This document shows, in pieces, positions 35,699 through 48,539 of a stretch of DNA of 64,000 bases; position 1 is the stretch's first letter, and every line of letters starts with the position of its first letter. The stretch comes from Combretum micranthum (Eukaryota; Streptophyta; Magnoliopsida; Myrtales; Combretaceae), in contig JAMXBD010000231.1 in NCBI GenBank assembly GCA_024138025.1, forward strand, positions 372,001-436,000, given 5' to 3'. The translations under genes were made by a program, and so were the position numbers. The notes under the pieces were generated by a model, which saw only the letters and a list, made by a program, of their open reading frames with translations, was not told where the DNA came from and made no database searches.

Positions 35699-37025
35699 AT
35701 GGATAGGTTAAGGAGGTCTACAAGGCAACATTCTGATAGGGAAAGTATGCCACCACCACCCACAGTCATCGTCTACATTTGCTCCTACTGCATCTTCTAC
35801 ACCGAGTAGTGAGACTACACCATCTCCTGCATCGGCTTCAACTTCGCAAGTTCCTCCACCGACTCGGATTCCACCACCACCACCCATGCCACCCATTCCT
35901 CCAATGCCACAAATGCCCACTAGTGATCCAAATTCTATGTATGGTATGATGAGAGACATGATGGCTATGATGCAGCAATATCAGATGATGATATCAGCAA
36001 ACATAACATTTCATGCAACAGGGTAATCAACAAGGAATATGACTAAATGAGGCTGCTCCTATAAATGATTAGTCCAACCAAATTAAGTTACATGATTTTA
36101 GTAAAATGGTTCCGGCGTTTGATGGTACTAGTACCGACCCTATAGTGGCTAAGAACTAGATAAAGGAGTTGGAAAAGACATTTGTTGCAAGTAGAACACC
36201 AGAAGATAATAAAGTTGATTTAGCAGTTTATATGATGAAGAAAGACGCTTACAATTGGTGGAGATTAGTAAGTGGGGATCTACAACAACCTATATCATGG
36301 ATTACATTCAATGATACTTTTTCACCAAATATTTTCCAAATTCAGAGAGAGAGGATGATTGCTGACTGGTTGAACTTGAGACAAGGGAGCAAGACAATAG
36401 ATGAATATCATGGTGAATTTTGTAGACTATTACACTTTACTGGAGGTGACTATCGGGATGAGAGAATGAAAGTTCAGAAATTTCAGAATGGCTTGAACAA
36501 AGAGATTCAAAATGAAGTGAAAAAATTGAATTACATACTTTATCAGATACTGTGTCTAAAGCTTTGCTCATGGAGCGAAGCGAAAATGATAATAGAATTA
36601 GAAGAGCAAAGAGAGCTACATTTATGGGAAAGAGACCTGCTTCTACATCATCTTATGGTAGTTATCGAGGCGCTAGTAAAGGAAAGAAACCATTTATGGG
36701 CCGACAAAGAAAACAAAACCGACGTATAAAGCTTCTACACTTGTATTTGAGAAGAAATGTCTTAGGTGTTATGGTCCTCAGGAATTATCCAAGTGTAAGC
36801 GGACTTCCGGAGCATGTTTTTCATGTGGTCAAATTGGGCATAAATCTTCAGAGTGTAAGAATCCAAAGATACCACCAGTTTTCTGTGCATATTGCAAACA
36901 AAGGTGTCATCATATTTCTAACTGCAATGATCGACCTGACATTAAGGGTAGAGTTGATAGAGAGAAGGGAAAGACAAATGCCAAGGTTTTCACCTTACAA
37001 CAAATTGAGGATACACCATCAGTAG
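35699..37025 (+). pseudogene. Tekay gag (nucleocapsid included)
   Basis: Starts ATGGATAGGTTAAGG. A proline- and methionine-rich N-terminal part (about 35740-36020) follows in a shifted frame. The Gag domain at 36169-36560 contains 'DAYNWWRLVSG', 'QRERMIADWLNLRQGS' and 'EFCRLLHFTGGDY'. A further frameshift near 36552 moves to the frame with a CX2CX4HX4C zinc knuckle (36815-36856, CFSCGQIGHKSSEC) and flanking Cys/His pairs. Retroelement Gag forms the virus-like particle and packages RNA. At least three frame breaks make this copy non-functional. Confidence 0.88.
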
Positions 37026-37046
37026 ATACCTTAACAGGTATTCTGA

Positions 37047-37433
37047 GTGTTAAAGAGGGATGCTTATGTGCTAATTGACACTGGAGCAACTCATGCTTGT
37101 ATTTCTAAAAATTTTATGATTAATTGTGAGCTTGTTTCTAAAACATTGATTGATCGTGTTATGTGTGTGACTACTCCGTTGGTGACTGAAAATAGGCATC
37201 CATGTGTGTGTAAAAATGTAAATGTTATTATTTCAAATGTAAACATGCCTATTGATATGATAGTATTGCCTTTGTCTGATTTTGACGTGATCTTAGGAAT
37301 GAATTGGTTAAATCATTATAAGGTTACGATTGATTATAGTAAAGCGGAGTTAAGTTTTGGCTTGATTGAAGAGAGTTTCACATATAAGTTGGAAAGGCTA
37401 AGACCTAAGAGTATGAAGTTTATGGAGCTATGA
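37047..37433 (+). pseudogene. Tekay aspartic protease domain
   Basis: The active-site motif DTGATH (37077-37094) is intact. It is followed by 'VILGMNWL', the hydrophobic-glycine block that ends retropepsins. In the family the enzyme matures the polyprotein as a dimer. The frame is open over 128 codons but separated by stops from gag and from RT. Confidence 0.88.
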
Positions 37434-37496
37434 AAAAACCAGTTGTGGCAGCTATGAATATTGAAGAAGTGGATATCATAATGATGTCAATTGTGA

Positions 37497-38230
37497 ATGA
37501 GTTTGTGGATGTATTTCTTGAGAAGCTACCTGGACTACCACCAGATAGGGAGAATAGAGTTTAGAATTGAAGTATTGCCTGGAATAGTACCTATCTCTAA
37601 AGCTCCGTATAGAATGGCTCCAGTAAAGTTGAAAGAGTTGAAGTTACAATTGCAAGAGTTACAAGATTTGGGCTTTATTAGACCGAGTATATCGCCCTGC
37701 GGTGCTCCTGTGCTGTTTGTCAAGAAGAAAGATGAAAGTTTACGCATGTGTACCGATCACAGGGAATTGAACCAAGTTACTATTAAGAATAAATACCCTT
37801 TGCCTAGGATTGATGATCTTTTTGATCAATTGAAGGCAGCCACAGTGTTTTCTAAGATCGACTTGAGATCAGGATATTATCAACTTAAGATCAAATCGCA
37901 AGATATTTAGAAGATAGCTTTCAGAACTCGGTATGCATTTTGAGTTATTGGTGATGCCTTTCGGGTTAACCAATGCTCCAGCCGCATTCATGGATTTAAT
38001 GAATAGAGTCTTCAAGGATTATCTGGATTCATTTGTCATAGTATTCATTGACGATATTCTGATATATTCTCGGAACAAGGAAGAGCATCAAGAGCATTTA
38101 GGGCTTGTATTACAAAAACTTCGAGAGAAGAAGCTCTATGCGAAATTTAACAAGTGCCAATTTTGGTTAGAAGAAATATCCTTTCTTGGACATAATATTT
38201 CAAAGGAAGGTATTTCAGTTGATCCAATGA
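37497..38230 (+). pseudogene. Tekay reverse transcriptase
   Basis: Fingers and palm blocks are clear: '[19 protein letters not shown]', '[13 protein letters not shown]', '[13 protein letters not shown]', then the catalytic FIDD box (38044-38055) within '[12 protein letters not shown]'. A TAG stop at 37908-37910 and a nearby one-base frame change separate the first aspartate block from the FIDD box. The copy cannot make active RT. Confidence 0.92.
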
Positions 38231-38833
38231 AGATCGAAGCTATTTTGAGATGGACAAGACCTACTAATATGAGTGAGATTAGAAGTTTCCTTAGATTAGC
38301 TAGATACTACCGAAGGTTTGTTGAAGGATTTTCGAAACTTGCATCCCCATTAACAAAGTTGACACAGAATAATGCTAAGTTTATGTGGGATGACAAATGT
38401 GAGAGGAGTTTTGAAGTGTTGAAAGAAAGATTGATATCAGCTCCTATTCTGGCACTACCCGTCAATGGTAAAGAATTCGTGGTCTACAGTGATGCATCTA
38501 TCCAAGGACTCGGTTGTGTTCTCATGCAGGATGGAAGAGTTATAGCTTATGCATCAAGACAACTAAAACCCCATGAGAAGAATTATCCGGTGCATGATCT
38601 TGAGTTGGTAGCAGTAATTCTCGCACTGAAACTATGAAGACATTATCTGTTTGGAGAGAGGTGTAAGATTTATACAGATCACAAAAGTTTGAAATATATA
38701 TTTACATAGAAGGAACTCAATATCAGGCAACGTAGATGGCTTGAATTAATTAAAGATTATGATGTGGAAATCCTCTATCATCTTGGTAAAGCTAATGTGG
38801 TAGCAGATGCACTCAGCAGAAAAAGCAAGTGAA
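38231..38833 (+). pseudogene. Tekay RNase H
   Basis: RNase H follows the RT thumb. Visible blocks: '[16 protein letters not shown]' (first catalytic D), '[13 protein letters not shown]' (E) and 'IYTDHKSL' (D), ending 'ADALSRKSK'. TGA at 38635 (from TGG) and TAG at 38707 (from a Gln codon) interrupt the domain. The end is a TGA after 'SRKSK'. Confidence 0.88.
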
Positions 38834-39129
38834 TGATGCAACCTTGTTTTCTAGCCAAAAAGAGATTTAGATGGACTTTATGAAGTTAGAACTTGAAGTT
38901 ACATTGGAGCAAGTTGATGTAATACTAACTCAGTTGTCCTTATAACCAACAATTTTGGAGAAAATTAAACAAGTCCAAAAGGATGATGATGAAACTGAGA
39001 GAATGAGGATTGCTATAGGTGATGGGAAGAGAAAAGAGTTGAGGATTGATATGGATGGAATTGTTAGATATGAGAATCGACTTTTTGTGCCATATGGGTT
39101 GAGAGAAGAAGTCATGAAAGAAGCTCATT

Positions 39130-40380
39130 CATCTTCATATTCGATCTACCCGGAACCACCAAAATGTATAAAGATTTGAAGAAATATTATTGGTGGGAAG
39201 GTTTAAAGAGAGATATTGCTTAATATGTCTCTAAGTGCTTGACTTGTCAATAAATAAAGATTGAACACCAAAAACCCGGAGGAGAACTCCAACCTCTACA
39301 TGTACTCGAATGGAAATGGGAAGAAATCACCATTGATTTCATATCAGCTTTACCCAAGACCGTCACCAAATATGAAGTGATTTGGGTGATTGTGGACAGA
39401 TTAACGAAATCGGCTCATTTCATACCTTTAAGGGTTGGAGACTCTTTAGAGAAGATGGCACAAGTCTATATAAAAGAAATAGTGAGACTACATGGGATTC
39501 CAAAAACGACTACTTCCAATCGAGACTCTCGTTTTGTCAGCCGGTTCTAGAAAAGTTTACATGCTACTTTAGGTACTCAGCTTCAGTTTAGCATTGCATT
39601 TCATCCACAGACAGACGGGCAATCAAAAAGAACGATTCAGATCTTGGAAGATATGCTTAAAGTATGTGCTTTAGATTTTGGAAATAAGTGGGATACTTAT
39701 TTGCCACTTGTAGAATTCGCTTACAACAATAGCTTCCAAGTAACAATTCAAATGGCACCCTACGAAGCACTTTATGGTAGGAAATGCAGATCTCCAATAC
39801 ACTGGGATGAAGTTGGGGAAAGAGCTATTTTAGGTCATGAATTGGTACAACAAGCAGTGGATAAGATCCAAGTAGTTAAACAAATGATGAAAATGGCTCA
39901 AGATCGGTATAAAAACTATGCTGACATGAGAAGAAGACCGTTGCAGTTTGAAGTTGACGACCATGTGTTTCTTAAAATTTCTCCAACAAAAGGGGTTATT
40001 AGATTTGGAGCTAGAGGCAAATTGAACCAAGGTACATTGGTTCATATGAGATTCTAGAAAGAATTGGACCATTAGCTTATCGATTGGCTTTACCCCCGAA
40101 TTTGTCAAAGTGCATGACGTATTCCATGTATCACAACTCAAAAATGTGTATCCGATCTTGATTCTATCATCTCTGCATACCAACTAGAGGTTCAACCGGA
40201 TTTGAGCACAATTGAAAAACCAATTAGAATCATGGATAAAATTGATAAAGTGTTGAGGAGGAAGGTCATTCCTTTTGTGAAAAGTTTTGTGGACGGGCCA
40301 AACAAAGAGCGAAGCAACTTGTGAGCCTGAAAATGAAATGAAACGAAAGTATCCTGAGTTATTCGAGCAGTGATTAAGGT
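39130..40380 (+). pseudogene. Tekay integrase with chromodomain-like tail
   Basis: The zinc-binding part ends 'CLTC' near 39238-39249. The catalytic core has 'ITIDFISALP' (first D), a degenerate 'SNRDSRF' (second D; the usual form is SDRD) and 'IQILEDML' with the conserved glutamate. Further blocks are 'LPLVEFAYNNS' and 'GRKCRSP'. The C-terminal part (about 40050-40373) contains 'ALPPNLSKVHD' in one frame and ends 'EPENEMKRKYPELF', typical of Tekay chromodomain tails. Several stops occur (near 39222, 39251, 39548, 40056). Chromodomains in this lineage direct insertion to marked chromatin; that is family knowledge. Confidence 0.87.
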
Positions 40381-40421
40381 AAGCTAAGTTCGAGGACGAA
40401 ACTTTTTGAAGAAGGAGAGAA

Positions 40422-43225
40422 TGAAATAGCCACGAAATTCATAATTCATATTTTATAAAAGTGTCATTGGAATTATACATGCTTTTGTATGTGTTGAATA
40501 TGATTTATGTCCATGATAAATTATGTGTTTTATTGTTGTGTTAAAATATGGAAATACTCTAGAATTTATTAAATATTTAGTTCCTAAAATTTAGATTATT
40601 AACATGTATGAATTATGTTTGGAATGTATTAAAACAAGTAGATGAATGCATGTATATAAGTCTCCTTATAGCAGAAAAATAAGGCCAAAAATCAAGCTTT
40701 TAAACCACCATTAAGGCCTTAAACTAATATCATTAATTAGCCAAAAGTTAAGTCATTAGTTACCTTAACTTTTGATGCCTCAAAAGTCAAATAACAAGAT
40801 AATATTAACCTAATAAAGTGTTAAATTCCTGCAAAATTTTCAGACCTCCCAAGCACACCTCTAAAAGCTCCAAAACCTTCTTCTTTCTTCTCCAAAATCT
40901 CTCTCACGGCTATATACCATTAGCCCCTTCAACTCTTACAAAAATAACCACAAAAAGCTTGCTTAAGGACCACAAAGCTAAGACCTAAAGTTCTATTGGT
41001 GAGTATGTTTTTCATGTCTTAAACTTATGCATGAATATGATTTCTTGATAATAGGGTTTAAACTTAAACTTGTGTTTGATGATTCATATGCTTTGTTGGT
41101 TGTATGAGAAGTGTTTTATTGTTATAGAAATTAGTTTATGTGTGGTATATGAATTTGGAAGTATTGGAAAGTTGTGGTTGAATGATCAAATGTTGAGAAT
41201 GTTGATGAGTGAGGATTTGGGATGGTATTTGGGTATGATAATTTGTGGTGAAGTGTTTAATGTTTTGAGTGGAGTTTATGTAGGTTGAATGATGTATTGA
41301 TCATATAACAAGATTTGAGAAACTTGGAATGAGTTTAAGGGAATTTTGGAAGTGTAAATTTAACATGAAAAACAGGGAGTTCAAAAGAATTTTCGTAACT
41401 CGTCACAGACTCTACGCCGGTAAAGTACGCTGCTGGTGTTGAAGTTTACGCTGCCGGCGTACTTGTGGAATTTGGCAGTGTTGAGGAGTCACACGGTGAC
41501 CAGATTGCTTGACTTTTAACGCTGGCAAATTTGAACGTTGCGCTGCCGGCATTGAACACCGGTGTTGGTTTTGTAAATTTTCCTTGTTTCGCAGCCTTTT
41601 CGTATTTTGCCCAACTTTTTCATCCGACCTCCGTTTGAGGTGATTCAAGTTGTGTTGGAAAGAATATATTTTATGCTTTTAGTTTTTCCAAATTATAAAA
41701 GTATCACTACTTAAATTTCACTTCTTTCCAGCTGATACATTTTCCAAACAAAGTTAAAAATTTGTTTTTATTTGTTTTATCTATATTTGCTTTAACAAAT
41801 GGATCTTTTGGACTAAAATGAGATAGATATATGATAATATATGTGTTATGATGATTAAGTGATATAATTAAGCATGATTTAAGTATATTTATAGATTTAA
41901 CAAATTATTGGTTGTCTATTAGTGTTGAGCTGAAACTAGTTATATTGTATATATGATTTCCTTTGCTTGTGTTAAGATCTTGTGATAGATTATTTGAATT
42001 TCTTGAATGGTTAAGTATGAGATTAGTTGATATTAAGCTTGGACTAAGTGTGATATTGTGATAATCTCATTGAACAGTGATTGATCCCCGCTCGGCCATC
42101 CCCATTAATTCCTGAGCTAGTACAGGTAGGCAGTAACTTGCTTGTTTCTTTGTTAAGATAGGCATCCTTTAAAGCTACTTTAAATTAACAAAATTTAATA
42201 ATTGCTTGTTGAATGTCTATTATGCCGTTGAATCTGGTTCGGGGAGCGACACCCTGCTCAGTTTAGGGGCATGGTAGTTTAGGCGCTAGAACCACCCCTA
42301 TCATTTGAAATGACTTTCATAAGTGGTTCAGCAAGTAGTCGACGGGTATTTGTTATCGGCGTAACATTTACTTAAACTTGGGGAAAGTACCATGGTTTAG
42401 TTCAACGTTTATGAGAACAGGTGAACTATATTCATGTTATGGACTGAGTCTAAGTAGAGATGGGTAATGTCTAGAAACCCTGGATGAGCTATTTTTCTTA
42501 TCGGTAAATTTATCTAGGATGGTATAAGTCCCCAAACAACTTATATCAATCCCCTGAGCGTCAAGGTTGTTACTCAGATTCCCACGAGATCCCTGTTGTC
42601 CGGAGTTTGAATACTCTCGTGTTGTTTTACTAACTAAAGATTGAACAATAAACAATTGGTTGTTGCATAATGCATTTAGTCTATGAATGTGTGACTCACT
42701 TTGCATTTATATTCGTTACTTATGTACTGGGCATTTAGCTCATATTTTATCCATTTCAGGTGATGACTCCGATGAGTTCTATGCGAGTATGGGGTACGGA
42801 ACCAACTTTGAAGATTTTCTTGATGATTTGGAGGATTAGAGTTAACCATGGACTCAATGGAACCCTATAATTGTAATAGACTAGATGTGATTTCTTTTGT
42901 TGGTGATGTAACTCAAGTTTTAGTTTGGGTTGTGTTTTGAAGATTTTGTTAAGTCTTGTAAGAAGCCTTTGGTTGTAATATATTTATGTATGTAACTATG
43001 GATGACTTGGGTTACGTATCTTGTGATATATGTTAGTATTGAAACTAAGTTCTACTAAAGCATAAAAAAAAAACTATGATTTGATATATGTTGATTTTTA
43101 TAGAATTAGACAAATAATTACTCAAACATTTCTTTTTAGACAACCTTACATATAATTCTGTAAGTTATTTGGTTGGCGAATTGTTATCATCTATAATAGT
43201 TATAAGGGGATAACGGGTCCTTACA
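40422..43225 (+). repeat. 3' LTR of Tekay element
   Basis: 2,804 bp, preceded by the purine-rich AAGGAGAGAA. It matches the 5' LTR throughout, with small indels (for example around 42235-42360). It ends GGGTCCTTACA followed by the GATGA duplication. Confidence 0.95.
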
Positions 43226-43404
43226 GATGATATTCATGTTTTTATTTAAACGAAAATTTGAAAAGTAAATTGCATAAAAAAAGTATTATAAGGTATGTTT
43301 GTTTGGCCTTTTTCGGGCAGATATAGACATTTTTTTTCAAACTTTTTTTTAATAAATCATTTATCAAGAAATAGATATAGAGGAAAAAAATTGATAGTTC
43401 TCAT

Positions 43405-45008
43405 TGATAGTTGCCTTCAAGCGTAGTTTTAAATTTATAAAGGCCCGTACCTATCAATTGCAGAATAGCATTATTACGGATGTCGTCCTCTAGGATCTGG
43501 ATATCAAGTACTAGTATTACCATTTCTCTATTTTGTAACCGACAATTTTGTTGATTTCCTATTACTAATATACTGCTATATATTTGATTTACTATGAGAA
43601 ACAAATACACTAGCACTAATAACAAGCAAGATGCAATTAACACAAAGATCAGGTTTTATCTTCATCTAATTTATCATGGGAATCCTTGGAATTTACAGAT
43701 TTGATTTAGTTCTTAAGCTGTTGAGTTTCTCAAGCAAAATGATAATTTTTTCGAATCTATCAATTTTTCTAAACCTAAGTTAATCAAATAGGATTTCTCC
43801 TCAATCAATAGCAACTTAAGCCTGCATTAAGAACATAAACTCATTGAAATTACAATAGTCACAAGAAAATTCTTGCTATTCTATGTCTAAAATTACAAAC
43901 AAATCTCTTCAATTGCATAGATCTCATAAAAGCAATCTTTCAATTAACTGAAATGATAATTAAACATAAATTTGCATTCGATATACAAATTTAAGAAACA
44001 GTTAAGAAACATGCAATTGAAAAAAACAACATCAATCTTTTATTAAACCCAAATCCTCATCACAGGATAAAATTAGAGTTCAATAAAACCCGGATTGAAA
44101 AATTACTCTTCCATAGTAATTAACGAAAACATGAAATTCTAGAAACAAACTAGAATTCATGATATCACCCGAGAAAATGAAACTCAAAATTATGGATCTT
44201 AAATCCAAGATAATCTTGACTTGTTGAAACTCTGAAAAACTTTACGTATGAATTCTATATGTGCTCTCTCTTTCTTCCTTGCTGCTGTTGATTCTTCCTC
44301 CATCTTCAATTTATAATGATCTTTGCATAAATGGAATTAAATGCTCATTGATGGAGGAAATGGGAAGTTACGAGAGTCATGGGTCTTTTGGGTTTTCAAA
44401 GTCTCATATAAATGGAATTGAATGCTCATTATGGAGGAAATGGGAAGTTACAGGAGTTACGGGTCTTTTGGCTTTTCAAAGTAACACCCCTTTAATGTCT
44501 AATAGACGTTTTTTTAATAAATAGGAGGTTACTATTCAATAAAAAAGCCATTTCTTAAAAATTAATGGACTATCAAATCGACAGGTTTGGGGACAGGTCG
44601 TGTCACTTGAGCATGTCTAGCCGTTTTCCTCTATGTAAAAATTGACATGACTGGGGACACGACTTGGGACACGGTTTGTCCCAGAAATGTCCCTTGCAAA
44701 GTTAATTTTTCAGATTAACACGGTTTGGGACAGGTCATGTCTCATAAATGTCTTCCAAAAGCTTGATATTTAGCCCTTAATTTTGCTTCTTTCTTGTAAC
44801 GGTTGAAATACATGGCTTGTTCTTGTCATGTTGACTTCTTCTTAATCCAAACTTTACATTTTTGACCCGTCTTCACTTTCTTTGAAAAATATCTCCTTTA
44901 AAGACCTGAAAGCTTAACTCCATTAATTCAAGTGCTAAATTCCTAATAAAAATGACCATCAAACATATTTTTTAGCACTCATAAAATAAGAATAATTTTG
45001 GTTCATCA
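43405..45008 (+). mobile_element. Solo LTR C (1,604 bp)
   Basis: Termini TGATAGTTGCC and GGTTCATCA (TG...CA), with the 5-bp duplication CTCAT at 43400-43404 and 45009-45013. The reverse complement starts TGATGAACC, common in Ty3/gypsy LTRs, so the true orientation may be minus. It contains an 81-bp tandem duplication (44327-44488) and repeated GGGACA/GACACG words (about 44580-44745). No coding capacity or second LTR. Confidence 0.83.
44327..44488 (+). repeat. 81-bp tandem duplication inside solo LTR C
   Basis: Two units starting ATAAATGGAATT at 44327 and 44408 share about nine in ten bases through 'GGAGGAAATGGGAAGTTAC' and 'GGGTCTTTTGG'. Confidence 0.85.
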
Positions 45009-45129
45009 CTCATCAAAAGATCAAATAGATCAAATATAAATAAAATATAGATGTAAATCAGACATATTTACATATATTATTTTAAAAGATACAAATATAA
45101 ATAGAAAAAAGACCATCTAAACATATCCA

Positions 45130-48047
45130 CAATTATATTGTAATATAAATAATTGGCTTCTGGCAGAGAAAAACTGTTTCTTTTATTTCTTTTCATGTAA
45201 TTTCGTAAACATCAGCCCTCCTCTGCCCTAAAGACGTCAGGTACAATGACATGCAATCGATTAGCATCGTTACTGATGGCAAAACAAAAACAATCATCGT
45301 TATTTCGTGGATAAATTTATTTCAATAAGAAAAGCGCTTTTTTATGATGAATTTTCTTTTTATAATTTGTTAAATTTTCCTATGTATGAGTGAATTTATA
45401 CTAAAAAGTGAGATATAAGACCAAATATAGAAAAATACTGAATAGTAATATGCACTAATTAAGTATATGTACATACGATATGTAATTATAAATCATATTT
45501 TATTATATGAAAAAGATAGTTGATAATTTCTAAAATAATTACAGTTTATATTTGAATATGTTTGGTATTTACTCAACACATACCACTCCTTTCTCAGCAT
45601 TTATATTGTATTTACTATAATGGAATTTGAAGAGAGTGTTTGAAAGGAGAAGGGAATGAGAAGATTAAATTTTACCTTCTCTTTTGTTGTACTATTCTTT
45701 TTTAAATTGCTTATTTTTCTTTTATAATAATTAAGATTTTATTCATTTTCTTCACAATCATTATCCACGTAAAAAAAAATTTAAATTCTCCAATAATTTT
45801 TTTCATTCTTTCTTTTTCTTCCACAGTTTTTCATTCCTAATTTATTTTGTTAGGAGAAATTTCACACTTGGCTTGTTTCCAAAGGTTGACTTTATCACAC
45901 CTGTCAAATGTTATTCTAGCACATAATATTGGGGAAATTGTAGAAACTTCTCATAAATTTTAAAGGCAGCTTAATCTATAAACAATTAACATGTTAAGGA
46001 CATTTTACACTTTTCTATCCTTATTTAATTCAAATATGTACGAACATGTACAAAAAAGTACACCCAAGAATAGTATAAATATTGTACTTTTTGAATGAAA
46101 AAGTATAAAATATGCTTAAATTGTTAATTGTTTATAGATTATGTGGTAAAAAAATACGCTTTTAAAGTATGAAAAATCAATCTGCACTACTCTTAAAATT
46201 TAAAGTATTTCTACAATTTATCCTAAAATATTTATGCAAAGGATGAAAAATGATGAAAGGATTTAAACGGGTAGATCACATTTGAAAAACCATTAAAAAA
46301 TTGGAGGGAAAGAATTTATAATGAAAATCTGTTCTGATAAAAATATTCTTAGAGAAGATGTGAGAAGAAATTTGATAAGGCAAATTAAATATTCCTTCAA
46401 CAAAAAGACGATTTCATATTATTATAGGGGAAAAAAAATCGTAAAGGTCTTTCAGTACTTTGACGAGTTAAAGAAAGAAAATTTTCAATTAACATTTCTT
46501 CTGATCATTCAATGCCATCATTTTCTGTCTAGACAAAATTTTTTTCTTTGTATCTTCCAACATCCATAATTTTTTTTTTTTTTTGCTAATTTTCTTTTAC
46601 TTCTATTTATTGTTTTTCTCATTATCCCAATTCCCAAACATTGTTTTTTTTTTTGTCCAAATTGCCAAAATTTGTTTGAATAGATAACATTTACACAGAA
46701 AGCAATATTCTTTGTTTAGCTTATGTTAATTAATTTATTTTTTCAGTAAATAGAGGGGACTCAAATTACTTATATATCTTATAAAATCAATGCTTGTTAC
46801 TGGCTAAATAATGCCTTCCTTTTACCTTATAATCACAGGAACACCTATTGTCACTCTGCTATGGTTTTACTGAATTACAAGAGTACACGATTAATTAATA
46901 ATCATATAATTTTTACGGCATCCTTTCCATATTTAGTCTTTTACGACGCCATGGTGATGTTGTGGTTGATTTTATTTTGTTTTTGCTCTGTTTGTTTCTT
47001 TGTTTTATTTATTTATTTACATTTTTTATTTTTCTTTTGGAAGAGATCCTTATTTCCTATTTATTAATTATTATCTATGATGACCAAAAAAAATTATTAT
47101 CTATGATGACTTAAAGAAAATAAAATAAAATAAAATCGGATGAGTCTCCGGACTCTAGATCATGAGGTACTGACGATTCTGACTAAAACACATATTCCGT
47201 TTCAGGTTTACGTTACATTATGCTCTTTTACCTGTTGCAGCCTGACACTGCTTCAGCTCTAGAGCAAGCAGAATGGTAGAAGCAATCTCCCTGGAGCAAC
47301 TTTATCTAATTTGTTTGACACGAATTTTTATGATAAGCAATTTAAAAAACTTATGAAATGAGTTAATAAAAGAGTTACTTAATAAGTAAATCTATATTAG
47401 ATTTACTTAGTTAAATAATTCAAAAAGCAAGTTTTTTACTTTATTTTTATTTTTATTAATAGAAAATTTTTAAAAAAATTATTAAGTAACTCTCTTAAGG
47501 ATTCATCAATAAAAAGAGTTTCCAGAAGAGTTGTTGATATGTTAATATGATATATTAAATAACTCCTTAGGTAATTTACAAATAAAATTACTCTTAGTAT
47601 CTAATGAGAGTAAATAGTAGTTTTGTCTTGACTTCATGTAGCTCATCATCAATTTTGGCCAATGCATGTATATATAAGATGGAATTATGGGGTGAAAATT
47701 ATGAAAACTGATCCGTGTTTTTATACTTTTGTAATCAACTAATCCGTGTTTTGTTTTTTAACAAATAATTAAATTGTGATTCATTTTGTTTCAGTCCATT
47801 CAAAATTTACTATTAGAGTATTAAATGTAAGTAATTTCGTTAAAATTGCATAACTTGTAGTAAATATCACAGTAATTTAATATGGACAAACATATAAAAA
47901 AAAAGTTAATAGAAACTGAAATCAATTTAAATTGCTAAAATGAAACTAACTTGTGATAATATAACAATAGAAAACTTGTATTTTTCTATCAACTTCATCT
48001 TACTATGTTTCATTTAACTTTCTTGCTATTGAGGAAATGTAAGTTAA
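45130..48047. other. AT-rich intergenic DNA
   Basis: No gene that I can support. It has long A/T runs (for example 46568-46584) and low-complexity ORFs at 46321 and 46861 without family signatures. A short exon-like stretch lies at 47241-47279 (see findings). Confidence 0.45.
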
Positions 48048-48505
48048 TAATGTAGTAGGATGCAATGGCCCAGCCAAAGCAGGCCCAATGCCGCTGGCAT
48101 TGAACGAAAGATGTCGATGTTGAATGCAAGGTTGCCAACCTTAAGCCAATGTAATAATTCATGCTGAGAGCAACACATATTCAAGGTTGGCATAAAGGCT
48201 GTCGATGTAGGACCGACATAGATTATAGGCTACCGGCAAGGATCAAGATCGCTGGCATATGGTGCCAAAGGCTTGCAGCATTGAGGCAGCATTAGTTCCG
48301 CGCGGTTTCAGAGTGTTTGTATTGCATTTTTCTTTTGTTGAGACTATAAATAGTCTTTTATGGTTTTGGAAAAGATAACTAATACTTTTATACACTTTTC
48401 AAATACAATCGAAAGATTTTCTCTTAGAGATTGCTTGATTGAAATCGTTTGTGTGTGTTTTAGAAATCATATGGTGAGTTAGTTTTACGCTTTCATGCTG
48501 TGTCA
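48048..48505 (+). repeat. 5' LTR of Reina-like element 1
   Basis: It matches 53046-53475. It has CCGGC/GCTGGCA-type motifs in its first half, a TATAAATAG box at about 48344-48352 and a conserved tail TTTTAGAAATCAT before the end. Confidence 0.85.
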
Positions 48506-48539
48506 GATTAGTATCAGAGCAAGGTGACTTCCTACGAAG

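Larger units (their letters stand above)
32613..43225 (+). mobile_element. Ty3/gypsy Tekay-type chromovirus, full length, inactive
   Basis: A 10,613-bp element with LTRs of 2,805 and 2,804 bp, TG...CA termini (TGAAATAGC ... CCTTACA) and the 5-bp target duplication GATGA (32608-32612 and 43226-43230). Order: primer-binding site for initiator methionine tRNA (35420-35432), gag with zinc knuckle, protease, reverse transcriptase, RNase H, integrase, chromodomain-like tail, polypurine tract. That order, with integrase after RNase H, is Ty3/gypsy. The 'ALPP-L---H-VFHVS-LK' block and 'EPENEMK-KYPELF' tail place it with Tekay/Del chromoviruses. Premature stops (for example 37908, 38635, 38707) and frameshifts show it is dead. 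The LTRs differ by substitutions and small indels, so insertion is not recent. Confidence 0.95.
43291..45128 (+). mobile_element. MITE split by solo LTR C
   Basis: Outer parts 43291-43404 and 45009-45128 align with the uninterrupted MITE at 30795-31015. The ends GGTATGTTTGTTTGG and (reverse complement) GGATATGTTTAGATGG form imperfect terminal inverted repeats. The MITE therefore predates the LTR element that entered it. Confidence 0.7.

Noticed and set aside
35708..35959. Glycine-rich minus-strand ORF
   Set aside because: It is the antisense of the proline-rich N-terminal part of the Tekay gag.
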